64,000 bases of DNA from Sporosarcina thermotolerans (GTDB taxonomy: Bacteria > Bacillota > Bacilli > Bacillales_A > Planococcaceae), in assembly GCF_030067815.1 (NCBI RefSeq), contig NZ_CP125968.1, forward strand, positions 539,501 to 603,500. The letters are read 5' to 3'. The notes under the pieces were generated by a model. That model had not been told where the DNA came from. It searched no databases and saw only the letters and a list, made by a program, of their open reading frames with translations. A program made the position numbers and the translations under genes. The stretch's first letter is position 1, and the number at the start of each line of letters is the position of its first letter. Of the stretch, positions 37,810-47,746 are shown piece after piece.

Positions 37810-38654
37810 ATGGATCGAGGCTCAATAGAATATATAGTAGGTTGCATGGCGACCTATAACGGAGAAAAAGAAATTCAACGTATTCAAACGGGGCATCGGC
37901 TCAAGCTTGTTGAATTTTGGAATATACGAAAAGGCGATCGCGTGCTTGAAATCGGCTGTGGCCAAGGTGATACGACTGCGGCATTAGCGTACAAGGTTGG
38001 AAATCAAGGATTCGTCCATGGCATCGATATTGCGCAAGCCGACTATGGCGGGCCAATTACGTTGGGAGAAGCACGCAATCAATTATTGGATTCCGATATG
38101 GGCGATAGAATGAAGATTGAATTCGGTGTGGACGTTTTATCGGATGAAATTGATTTTCCCCCAATGTCCTTTGACTATATTGTCTTTTCACATTGTGCAT
38201 TTTATTTAAGGTCGGAGGAAGAGCTTACCGTCATTTTAAGCAAGGTACAAAAATGGGGAAGCAGCTTTGCTTTGCGGAATGGGATACGCGGATTCAAAGG
38301 CTCGAGCAATATCCACATCTCCAAGCTGTTCTCATTCAAGCACATTATGAATGCTTCAAGGAAAGCAGTCTCGCAAATGTGCGGACATTGTTCACACCTG
38401 CCGATTGTCTGCGCATTGCAAAGGACGCGGGTTGGACGGTTGCACGGGAGCAAATCATTCAATCGCCGGATTTGCAGGATGGACAATGGGAAGTTGCAAT
38501 GACTTTAAAGGAATATGAAGGGGAAATCAATCGTCTTGAAGTAGTACCGGATAAATTAAGATCACTGCTTCATTCGGAAGTGGAGTTGTTGAAGGCTGCG
38601 AAGGAAAAAGTAGTCATTGAACCATTATCGGTGTTTGCGTTTGTCGCTGAATAA
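37810..38654 (+). CDS. class I SAM-dependent methyltransferase, frameshifted
   Basis: About 281 residues after repair. Motif I VLEIGCGQGDTTAALA near residue 48 and the acidic end of strand 2 (VHGIDIAQAD) mark a Rossmann methyltransferase; FDYIVFSHCAFYL is motif IV-like. The C-terminal half (CLRIAKDAGWTVAREQII) is the cap. A frameshift near 38256 is repaired by one G in the GGGG run of AATGGGGAAG. Substrate unknown. Single gene with its own terminator. Confidence 0.82.
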
Positions 38655-38690
38655 AAAAATACCGGAAGACAAAAGCTTCCGGTATTTCTC
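38655..38690. terminator. bidirectional terminator
   Basis: AAATACCGGAAG / CTTCCGGTATTT hairpin between convergent genes. Confidence 0.88.
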
Positions 38691-40331
38691 ATTCATGCTT
38701 CAAATCATACCCAACGACCGTCCAAATCCCCGTGTTATCTTGGCGAACCAATCGTTTCAAATAGATTTTGGAAATGGATGATTTGTCACTATTCACTTCA
38801 ACAACTGCATCCGAATTAGTTTGTTGCAACACTCTCAACTCTTCGTATGCAATTGGATAATCACCAACGATTCCTCCCGGTGAAAGTTGCAGGCTCGCGA
38901 AAACTTGTGCAACGAAGACAGGATCCAAATTCCATGGCGAATGCCCAGCATCGACGCTCTTTTGCGTGTTTTCTACAACGGTAAGATCATAAGGCACATC
39001 GATTTCGGGAGAGGTATCGCTAATTTTATTTGATTCCGGCAATTCAATTGCCCCACCCGTTAGCTCCTTCGCAAATGATTCAATATCTTTCCATGGGTAT
39101 TCCCGACAATACTGAACTCATAGCCATCTTCTTGCCAACGGACAGAGTGGATTGCTTTCATTCCGGCAGATTTTCCCTGGTTCCAAATAATCCTGCATCT
39201 TCCTGTACGGATTGTTGTATTTCCGCAGGTTGGCCATTTACCAATCCGATAATCGACTTATAATCAGGCTTTAATGCCTCGTCTGCTTTCTTTTGAGAAA
39301 GGACAATTTCACCGTCATCGGCAAAACGGTAATAGCTCTTCACATTAATTTCTTCCAAACCGACTGCAATATGCTTTAAAGAAGAGCCTGTGGTTTCCTC
39401 ATTTGGTAGGGTTGGGATGAATCCGGCAATAGCTTTAGCCTCCTGCAAATCGCTTACGATTTTTTCAGGGTTTGTTTGAATTACTTCATAACCTTCTGGC
39501 GTAATGAAGGATAGTACTTCTTCCGGTATTACATCCATCATTTCAATTTCGGAGTATTGGACAGTGTATTGTAAGGCGTTTTGCCATGCCGTCTGTTTTT
39601 TTAACGGCAAATTCGTTTCATATCTATCCAAACCTTGTACGGTTCGCCGCCCTTTGGTGAAACTTCAAGGATAGTCGCCGATCTACCTGCAATCATGTCT
39701 TCTCCAATGATTTCAGTCGATAGGGCAGCTGTTATGTCATTGATTTCATTGCCAAGTTCAAAGGTGAAAGGATAGGTATCCGGGAAAGTAGGAAGTATGT
39801 GGATTTGCTGACTCTCGGGGTTCAACTGCCACTTTTTATCCCCATTATTGACCGTAATGACTCCACTATTGAAGCCCTCGTTTCCTTTCACGTAATAACG
39901 CCCTTTTTGATCCGCCCAAACTTCCATTTTTGCTTGGATGGTCGTCTCTCCTTCTTCATTTGTCGATTGTATTTCAATCGATCCATGATACGCCTGCACT
40001 TCGCTGAATGCCTTTTCCATTGCCGCTACAATTGAAGTGCGGGTCAACGGGATTAACACTGCAAATACAAGAAGGCAAGCGGCGGCGATACCAATTAAAC
40101 CGGTAAATAAATTTCGTTTCTTGATTTCCTTTTCGTTGATGTGCCCAGGGAGTTGGCTAACTTCTCCCAGAAGTCAGACGCGGGCATTTCAGGTTCCTTA
40201 AGAGCACGGACAAGCTTGACTGTTGAATAAAGTTCCTTTAATTCCCCACTGTCCCCATGAACATCATCCGGCTTCTTTTCTTCATTCAGTCGGTCGATGA
40301 ACTCGGATAATCTTTGTTCTTCATCTTTCAT
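38689..40331 (-). CDS. anti-sigma-like protein with LolA/RseB-like domain (module 4), multiply frameshifted
   Basis: About 547 residues after repair. A cytoplasmic head (RLSEFIDRLNEEKKPDD) is followed by one membrane helix (LFTGLIGIAAACLLVFAVLI) and a LolA/RseB-like extracytoplasmic domain (ILEVSPKGGEPYKVW, then RYETNLPLKKQTAW). A DUF4367-like segment (RWQEDGYEFSIVGN) and a C-terminal domain come last. At least four frame breaks occur (near 40150, 39635, 39155 and 39104), most repaired by one base in T, G or C runs. The ATG overlaps the sigma stop by 11 bp, so this is the likely anti-sigma factor of module 4. Confidence 0.75.
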
Positions 40332-40872
40332 TCCTCATACCTCCATTCTCATTCATCTTTTTTAAAATTGATGCAAGCGCCTGTAATGCACGGTGTTGCA
40401 TGACACGGATATTACCATCGTTTTTATCCATGATTTTTGCGGTTTCCGCAGTCGAATAGCCTTTCAATATTCGTAGTTCGATGACGGTCCTTTGTTCTTC
40501 ATTCAATTGACCGAGTGCTTTTTCAATAAGAAAACGTTGGTCACTCAAACTGGTTTCATCATCAACCGCCGCTTCTAAAGGTTGAATGGCATCAAGTTCA
40601 ATTGTTGTGCCCCGTCGTTGCTTCTTTCGCCATGAATCACGAATCAGGTTAAGGGCGATGGTTTTTAAGAAACTCAGATACTTAGCGGATTCTATCCGTC
40701 CCTTTCGAAAATAGGGAATCGCTTTGATGTACGTTTCTTGCGTAATTTCTTGGGCCTCCTCCCGATTTTGCACTTTATAGTAGATGAATCGGTAGAGCGG
40801 CTCCCATGTAGTGCGGCAAATCTCCTCAATTGGGGTATTGTTTGGACCTAACTCATCGTGTTTCATCGGCAT
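40321..40872 (-). CDS. ECF RNA polymerase sigma factor (module 4)
   Basis: A 183-residue sigma factor: region 2 (PLYRFIYYKVQNREEAQEITQETYIKAI, SFLKTIALNLIRDSWRKKQRR) and region 4 (LNEEQRTVIELRILKGYSTAETAKIMDKNDGNIRVMQHRAL). AGAGGTG precedes ATG 40872. An ECF-type promoter lies 35 bp upstream, and the downstream gene encodes a one-helix membrane protein with a large outer domain. Confidence 0.9.
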   Translation of the reverse strand: MPMKHDELGPNNTPIEEICRTTWEPLYRFIYYKVQNREEAQEITQETYIKAIPYFRKGRIESAKYLSFLKTIALNLIRDSWRKKQRRGTTIELDAIQPLEAAVDDETSLSDQRFLIEKALGQLNEEQRTVIELRILKGYSTAETAKIMDKNDGNIRVMQHRALQALASILKKMNENGGMRNER

Positions 40873-40906
40873 ACGTTCACCTCTTCCAAGTTGCTCTATA
40901 TACTAA

Positions 40907-40933
40907 AACGACTTTTGTGGTTGAATCGTTACA
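40907..40933 (-). promoter_or_regulatory. ECF-type autoregulatory promoter
   Basis: On the minus strand TGTAAC (40933-40928), a 17-bp spacer and CGTT (40910-40907) resemble ECF promoters and read into the sigma gene. Confidence 0.6.
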
Positions 40934-41026
40934 AGTTAATTTGATTGTGCGAAGAGAAAACGAATCATACAAGTTTAGTGGCATACATATGTAATTCAGC
41001 GGAAAAAAGTTGAATGTTCTCTTCCG

Positions 41027-41166
41027 GAAAATTTATTGATCATTTCCCGAAGTATATCAATCATTTCCTAACATATATCGATCAATTCGAAGAAGTTATT
41101 ATTCATTTCCCGTCATATATCGATTATTTCCCGGGATATATGGTCACTTCAGGACCTTTGACTCGT
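41027..41166 (+). repeat. six-unit 21-bp repeat array, family 1 (copy C)
   Basis: Units of the TTATTGATCATTTCCC type at 21-bp steps. The third unit is divergent (GATCAATTCGAAG), the fifth is GATTATTTCCCGGG, and the last runs into GGTCACTTCAGGACCTTTGACTCG. Order and variants match copies A, B and D. This is the only copy without a plus-strand gene directly upstream: it sits between divergent genes. Confidence 0.85.
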
Positions 41167-41245
41167 CAAGAATGGTCTCAAAAAGATGATATTTTCAAAC
41201 TTCTATTGGGTAAATGTAGTAAACTGATAAAAATGGGGTGTTGTG

Positions 41246-42043
41246 ATGAATTCATCTAATAAGGTGTTATCTTTACGTGACGTCACAATGACATATGGGA
41301 TAAAGACCGTATTGAATGGCGTGAACTTGGAAGTGGAACGGGGACAGATCATAGGCTATATCGGTCCTAACGGTGCCGGGAAAAGTACAACTGTGAAAAT
41401 CATGCTTGGTTTAATAGAAGATTATAAAGGTCATGTGGAAATCTTTGGGCAGGATATTGCTTCTGGGGACCCATCTTACAAGAAGCGGATTGGTTACGTG
41501 CCGGAGCAGGCGGAACTGTACGATAATTTGACGGCTATGGAATATTTGGCATTCACTGGGGAGTTATACGGGCTTGATAGAAAATTCGCCGAGGAGAAAG
41601 CGCAGAAGCTTATGGAGGAATTTGAGTTAGGTCATGTGATGCATTCGAGGATTTCTTCCTTCTCAAAAGGGATGAAACAGAAAGTGCTTATCATTTCGAG
41701 CCTGCTCCATAATCCGGATCTATTGTTTTTTGATGAACCATTGAGCGGACTTGATGCGAATAGCATGATGGTCATCCGAGAGATGCTTTCACAATTGGCA
41801 GCTCAAGGAAAGACGATATTTTATTCCTCACATATCATGGATATCGTCGAGAAGATCAGCAATCGAATTGTGCTGCTTGTCAATGGAGTTGTCGTGGCGG
41901 ATGGCAGCTTCGAGGAATTGCAGGAGAGAAGTGAAGAAGGATCACTGTCGGGCATCTTCAATCAGCTGACTGGTTTCACGGATCATGCAAGCAGGGCGGA
42001 GCGGTTCATCTCGATTGTAGAAGGCGGAGCTAACAATGAATGA
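41246..42043 (+). CDS. ABC transporter ATPase (ABC-2 exporter type)
   Basis: About 265 residues with Walker A GPNGAGKST, signature FSKGMKQK, Walker B LLFFDEPLSGLD and H-switch SSHIMD. The degenerate signature (SKGM) is usual for ABC-2 type exporters. ATG 41246 follows GGGGTG; a GTG at 41243 is also possible. It overlaps the permease gene by 8 bp. The cargo is unknown. Confidence 0.88.
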   Translation: MNSSNKVLSLRDVTMTYGIKTVLNGVNLEVERGQIIGYIGPNGAGKSTTVKIMLGLIEDYKGHVEIFGQDIASGDPSYKKRIGYVPEQAELYDNLTAMEYLAFTGELYGLDRKFAEEKAQKLMEEFELGHVMHSRISSFSKGMKQKVLIISSLLHNPDLLFFDEPLSGLDANSMMVIREMLSQLAAQGKTIFYSSHIMDIVEKISNRIVLLVNGVVVADGSFEELQERSEEGSLSGIFNQLTGFTDHASRAERFISIVEGGANNE

Positions 42044-43665
42044 GTTCCGTGCGCTTGCACTCCTTTCAAAATTCAAATGGATTTTTGTGAAGATAGGAAT
42101 TGACTATCGCGCGATGGAAACGATATTGCGCATGAAACTGACAATGGATGGCAGACGGACGCCGACTATTTTCAATGGACAAAAGAAGAAGGAAGGCAAT
42201 CAATTCCTGAAGTCTTTATGGATCTATGGGCTATACGGATTAATGATTATCCCGTTCATGTTATTCGGGACGGCCATTATATCTTCCAGATGAGTATCGT
42301 ATTCGGTATCATGATGTTCATTTTGGCAACGACGATGGTATCCGATTTCTCCACCGTGTTGCTTGATATTCGGGATAAAACGGTATTGCAGACGAAACCC
42401 GTAAGCAGCAGGACGATTAATACGGCGAAGATTATCCATATATTGATCTACATGTTTTTCATAACAGGAGCTTTCATCGCAATACCGCTTATTATAGGGT
42501 TGTTCAAAAACGGGATTGCATTCACACTTGTCTTTCTTGCAGCATTGATATTAACGATGCTTTTCATAGTTGTTTTCACTTCTCTTATGTATTTTGTAGT
42601 CCTACGCTTTTTCGACGGCGAAAGACTGAAGGATATTATTAATTATGTGCAAATCATACTGTCCGTAGGTGTTATCATTGGGTATCAAGTCGTCATTCGT
42701 GCATTCAATTTCGCAGACTTAGAATTGATGTATACATTCAACTGGTGGCATGTGTTTTTACCGCCGATGTGGTTCGGAGCTGCCTTCGAATTGTTGTTGA
42801 ATCAAGACTTTTCAACTACACTCATTCTACTATCGGTGCTTGCTTTGATAATCCCGATCATTTCCATTTATATTTATGTGAAGCTAATGCCTTCATTCGA
42901 AAAAAACATGGATAAGTTAATGAGTGAGTCGAAAAGCAGGAAAAGGTCCGGGCGCATGACGGATTTCTGGGCAAGGGTCTGTTGCCGAAATCGGGAAGAG
43001 AGGATGTTCTTCCGTTTTGCGTCGTTGATGATGAAACAGGAAAGGAATTTTAAGCTTAGAGTGTATCCATCCCTTGGATTCGCCTTCATCTTCCCATTCA
43101 TTTTCATTTTTACGGAATTGCAGATGAGAACTCTTGCAGAAATCTCAACCGGTAGCATGTTTTTGCTCATCTATTTCGGGAACATGATGATTCCGACAAT
43201 CATTCACACGCTTCAGTTTTCCGATAATTATAAAGGAAGTTGGCTATTTAAGGCATCGCCGATCCAGCAACCAACGGCAGCATATAGTGGGACGTTGAAA
43301 GCATTTTTCATAAAGTTGTATGTACCGGTTTTCCTGATGCTGTCAATTGCGTTTATTTCCATTTTCTCGATAAGAATTTTACCGGACTTGTTCGCGGTAT
43401 TATTAGGTGCAATCCTCCATACATTGCTAACATATAAATGGATGAATGCTGATGAATTTCCATTCACGCAAACATTTGAGTTTGCACAATCACAAGGGTC
43501 CGCAAAGATGTTTTTGATCAGCCTCGGAGCAGGGCTTTTCGTTATCGCGCATTTAATTGCGAATGCAGTGGTTGGCGGGATTTATGTGTATATCGTGTTA
43601 TTGCTGATTGCGGTGTTTTCGGTTGGCGTAAGGTGTTTCCTATGGAGAGTGGGGAAGTTAGATAG
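42036..43665 (+). CDS. ABC-2 type transporter permease, frameshifted
   Basis: About 543 residues after repair, with roughly eleven membrane helices and a long central cytoplasmic stretch, as in the large permeases paired with EcsA-like ATPases. A break near 42271 is repaired by one G in TTCGGGACGG. A second missing G in GTGGGGAAG (43650-43657) would give a stop at 43663-43665. As the sequence stands, the frame instead runs to 43735 through a perfect terminator hairpin and a repeat array, which is unlikely to be real. Confidence 0.78.
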
Positions 43666-43667
43666 AA

Positions 43668-43705
43668 TGCAAAAAGGATGCATGTGGGGTGCATCCTTTT
43701 TGCGT
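43668..43705 (+). terminator. rho-independent terminator
   Basis: Perfect stem GCAAAAAGGATGCA / TGCATCCTTTTTGC around a 7-nt loop. A T-run lies inside the 3' arm. Confidence 0.88.
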
Positions 43706-43815
43706 TTATGCGTCTTTTTAGTGATTTATGCGTGATTGATAGAGTTTATAAGGTTTTGGGGCGTTATATGCGTGATTGCGGGGATTTATGAGCTTATTGG
43801 GGAGTTTTTGCGTTT
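43700..43815 (+). repeat. six-unit 20-bp repeat array, family 5 (copy J)
   Basis: TTTATGCG-type cores end at 43710, 43730, 43750, 43770, 43790 and 43810, exactly 20 bp apart. The sequence family is the same as the array at 31451. It begins at the terminator of the permease gene and precedes the helicase gene. Confidence 0.8.
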
Positions 43816-43930
43816 TTGGATTGATGAAGGCGATTTTAGGCGGCCGTTAAAGATTTCTGAACTGCCTCTTCAAATGGTAATATATAAGCAAGCGCCTGTA
43901 CGGGTGATTGTCTCGGAAGGAGATGAACAA

Positions 43931-46900
43931 ATGGGGATTCATTTAACTCAAAACAAAATTATGGATTTATGTGGCTCTGTTTCGTTCAAACGGGGCGAAA
44001 TGTATTCTCGTGCAGGGAAAGTGGTTATTGAACAATGTCATGATGATTATTGCAAAGCGGTTGTGGAGGGGAAGGAAAATTTCCATGTGACAATCAACGT
44101 TGAGAACGATGGTGAAATTCGGACGGAATGTAGTTGTCCGACTTTACCTTTTTATAGATACAAATGCCAGCATGTGGCGGCTGTTTTGATTACCATGAAT
44201 GAACGTGAAGTACCAACTGAAAGTTCATTAACGGAAGGCTTACTTTCCATTTTCGATAGCAAGCCGAGGTCCAGCGGGCATCAGCTTCATTTTGAAGATA
44301 GGGAAGTGTTGGACCTAACCTTTACTTTGTCACCGGTTCCGACTAAAAAAGCCTTTATGTTAGGCATTAATTTGCAAGTGGAAGGAGTACCAGTAGAAGA
44401 TATTCGGCAGTTTTTGGAGGATGTGAATGAAGGACGGGCAAGTTCATTGAATTCTACCTTCACGTTTGACGTTAATCTCCATTGTTTCAAACGGGAAGCG
44501 GACGCGGTCTTACAGAGGCTGATTGAGATTAACAATGGGGCATACAATTACCGTGGAGGTACTCCGCGAACGTTGGTCATACCCCCACCCGCTTGGGAAA
44601 AGCTTCTTCCGGATTTGAATGAAGCACAGGAAGTTGACTTGGAAATCTACGGCAAGCCGGCAACACGTTTACGTATCCGTGAAACGGGCTTACCAGTCAA
44701 ATTTCACTTCGGGAAAAGACCGGAGAAGGGACATTTCTTGAAAATTGACGGGTTGGATCATGTTCTTATGCTACAACCTTATAATCTTGTCCTTAGTGAT
44801 ATGCAATTGTTTCGATTATCAGGCGAGGATTGCAAGCGGCTTGCAGATTTGAAACAGATGGTGGAAACGTCGGGAACGCATCGTCTCCCGATTTCCAATG
44901 AACAAATTGGCTTTTTCATCGAAAAAGTAGTTCCTGGTTTGCGTAGGATTGGCGAAGTCCAACTCGATGAAACAGTTTTGGACCAGCTTGTGAAATCCCC
45001 ATTGAATGCAAAACTGTATCTTGACCGAGTGAACAACCGATTGCTTGCGAGCCTTGAATTCCAATACGATCATATGGCCATCAACCCTTTAATTGAAAGG
45101 GAATTGCCAGCAAGCTCCGTTTTAGTCCGCGACTTGGAAAAGGAAGAGGAGATCCTACGGATAATGGAGGAAAGCTCATTCGCTCAGACAGATGAGGGTT
45201 ATTTATTGCATAACGAGGAATTGGAATATGAGTTCCTATACAATGTCCTTCCGAAGCTAGAGAAGCTTGTACGCGTCTATGCGACTACTGCAATTCGGAT
45301 CCGGATTTTCAGGGAAGCGCCAAACCACGTATTCGCGTGAAAGCATTTGAAGAAAAAACTAACTGGCTTGAATTCAAATTCAGCATGGATGGCATTCCGG
45401 ACAAGCAGATTCGCGGGATTCTTGAAGCACTTGAGGAAAAGCGGAAATACTACCGATTACGTAGCGGTGCCCTTCTTTCACTTGAAACGAGGGAGTTTGA
45501 AGAGATTCGTCGCTTTATGAATGAAGTACCCGGCGAGTTAGATGAACTGGAAAAGGGTTTGAATATGCCGATTACCAGGGGGCTTCGTTTTCTGGACTCT
45601 GTCGGCAACAATGAAATACTTGCTGTTGAGGAATCAGCCCGTCAGTTTCTTGGTCAGCTTTTGCATCCGGAAAATTCCGCGTGGGACATACCATCGTCAT
45701 TGGAAACTATCTTACGCGATTATCAAAAAAACGGTTTTAAATGGATGAAAACGGTCGCTGAATTCGGGGTCGGTGGTGTGCTTGCGGATGACATGGGGCT
45801 CGGAAAAACATTGCAAAGCATTGCGTTCATCGAGTCCGAATTGCCTAAAATCCGGGATGAAAAGCGGCAGGTACTTATCATTTGCCCGTCTTCGCTTGTC
45901 TATAACTGGTTGAGTGAGCTAAAGAAGTTTGCGCCGGAAATTGACGCAATCGTGTTGGATGGGAATAAAAAGGAGAGGGCTGAGCGACAAGCTAATGCTC
46001 ATGACAAAGATGTCCTGATCACCTCCTATCCGTTAATACGACGGGATATTGTATGGTACGAAAAGCAGAAATTCCATACGGTGTTTTTTGACGAAGCGCA
46101 AGCGTTTAAAAATCCGTTCACCCAGACTGCAAGAGCGGTTAAGAAGTTACAGGCGACCCATCGGTTTGCGTTGACGGGAACGCCTATCGAAAATTCATTG
46201 GAAGAGTTATGGTCAATCTTCCATGTCGTTTTTCCCGAACTGTTCATGGGCTTGCGGGAATTCAGTGAGCTTTCGCGGAAAACGGTCGCACGACGCATCC
46301 GTCCATTTTTACTCCGGCGGATGAAAGAGGATGTCCTTGAGGAGTTGCCTGATAAGGTTGAGTCAATCGAGTCGTCGGAATTGCTGCCGGAACAAAGGAG
46401 CTCTACGCTGCTTATTTGGCAAAGCTGCGACATGATACATTAAGGCATTTAGATAAGGATACCTTGCGGAAGAATAAAATTAGGATATTAGCAGGACTAA
46501 CAAGGTTGCGTCAAATCTGTTGTCATCCCGGTCTTTTCGTCGATGGTTATGAAGGAACCTCCTCGAAATACGAGCAGTTAAAGCAATTGATCGAAGAATC
46601 GAAGCGTGCGGGAAGGCGGGTGTTGATCTTCTCGCAGTTCACGAAAATGCTTGGAATCATCGGCAGGGATTTGGCAATGGAAGGGACGCCATTCTTTTAT
46701 TTAGATGGCTCAACGCCTTCAGAGGAACGACTTGAACTATGCGACCGATTCAACGCGGGTGAGCGTGATCTGTTCTTGATTTCATTGAAAGCAGGCGGAA
46801 CGGGATTGAACCTTACGGGGGCGGACACCGTCATATTATACGACCTATGGTGGAACCCGGCGGTCGAGGAACAAGCGGCGGACCGTGCACATCGGATCGG

Positions 46901-47066
46901 CCAGCAGAACGTCGTCCACGTCATCAAACTTGTTGCACGTGGAACAGTTGAGGATAAAATGAATGAGTTGCAAGATAGGAAAAGGGATTTAATAGGTGAA
47001 GTCATTGACGCGGAAATGGGTTCGTTACTGACGGAGGAAGATATAAAGGATTTGTTGGAGATTTAG
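43931..47066 (+). CDS. SWIM zinc-finger SNF2 family helicase, frameshifted
   Basis: About 1046 residues after repair. An N-terminal SWIM zinc finger (CSCPTLPFYRYKCQH near residue 65) is followed by a middle region and a SNF2 ATPase: motif I ADDMGLGKT, motif II DEAQ, motif III LTGTPIEN, then helicase C motifs (VLIFSQFTKML, GGTGLNLTGADTVI, ADRAHRIGQ). Start 43931 follows GGAAGGAG; the frame upstream runs into the repeat array. Two breaks (near 45326 and 46395) are repaired by one A each in AAA runs. Probably a DNA translocase; target unknown. Confidence 0.9.
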
Positions 47067-47120
47067 TGCCGCTGTTTAAGTGTTGCCGGAAACGAAGATA
47101 CTGAAGTTGAGGTGAATTAG

Positions 47121-47546
47121 TTGAAAGCATTTAAATTTTTGATAGGAACAGTCGCGGTCCTTGCCCTTATTGCATTTGGCGTCTATCATTTTGGCACGAA
47201 ATTCATTGCAGATGAAGTGATGGGTCAAGTTGCCGCGGAGTTAGAGACGAGTGGTCAGTTGGACAATTTGAAAAAGGAAATCCAAAATAATCCGGAGTTG
47301 CGTACGTTCATTGAAGAGGGGAAGAACGCGGATAGCTCTAAGTTGCCTTTCAAAACGAAAGAGGAAGCCACCCGCGTCCTGCTCAAGAAATTCGACCTTG
47401 CCGAAATCAATGATATTCAAGTTAAAGTGCGTCAAGGCATGTCGGCATCCGAGCAACAAGAGCTGTTGACTAAGATTCAAAGCAAGCTGACGGAAGAAGA
47501 GATGCTTGCATTGAAAGCGTTGGCGTACAAAGAGTTGTTTAAATGA
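47121..47546 (+). CDS. single-helix membrane-anchored protein, unknown function
   Basis: A 141-residue protein: N-terminal membrane helix or uncleaved signal (FKFLIGTVAVLALIAFGVYHF), then a soluble charged helical domain of about 115 residues rich in Glu and Lys (KTKEEATRVLLKKFDLAEIN). TTG start preceded by GAGGTG. It lies 54 bp after the helicase gene and ends in a strong terminator. The family is not recognised with confidence. Confidence 0.68.
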   Translation: MKAFKFLIGTVAVLALIAFGVYHFGTKFIADEVMGQVAAELETSGQLDNLKKEIQNNPELRTFIEEGKNADSSKLPFKTKEEATRVLLKKFDLAEINDIQVKVRQGMSASEQQELLTKIQSKLTEEEMLALKALAYKELFK

Positions 47547-47585
47547 AAAACCGCTTCAGTCGTAGGTGACTGGAGCGGTTTTTCG
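47546..47585 (+). terminator. rho-independent terminator
   Basis: AAAACCGCTTCAGTC / GACTGGAGCGGTTTT hairpin with T-run, overlapping the stop codon. Confidence 0.9.
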
Positions 47586-47606
47586 CTGTGAAAGTTGCTT
47601 GCAATA

Positions 47607-47746
47607 ATTTTATTGATCATTTCCCGGAAGATATCGATCATTTCCCAAGGGTTATCGATCATTTCAGACGAGTTATCGATTATTTCCCGATAGTTATCGA
47701 TCATTTCCCAGGAGTTATTGTCATTTTGTTACCTTTGGCCCCTTCG
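47607..47746 (+). repeat. six-unit 21-bp repeat array, family 1 (copy D)
   Basis: GATCA cores at 47615, 47636, 47657, 47678, 47699 and 47720, exactly 21 bp apart. Unit 3 is again the divergent one (GATCATTTCAGACG), and the last unit runs into TTTTGTTACCTTTGGCCCC. It follows a terminator in the same orientation. Its last unit overlaps the final codons of the convergent NERD-domain gene. Confidence 0.85.
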
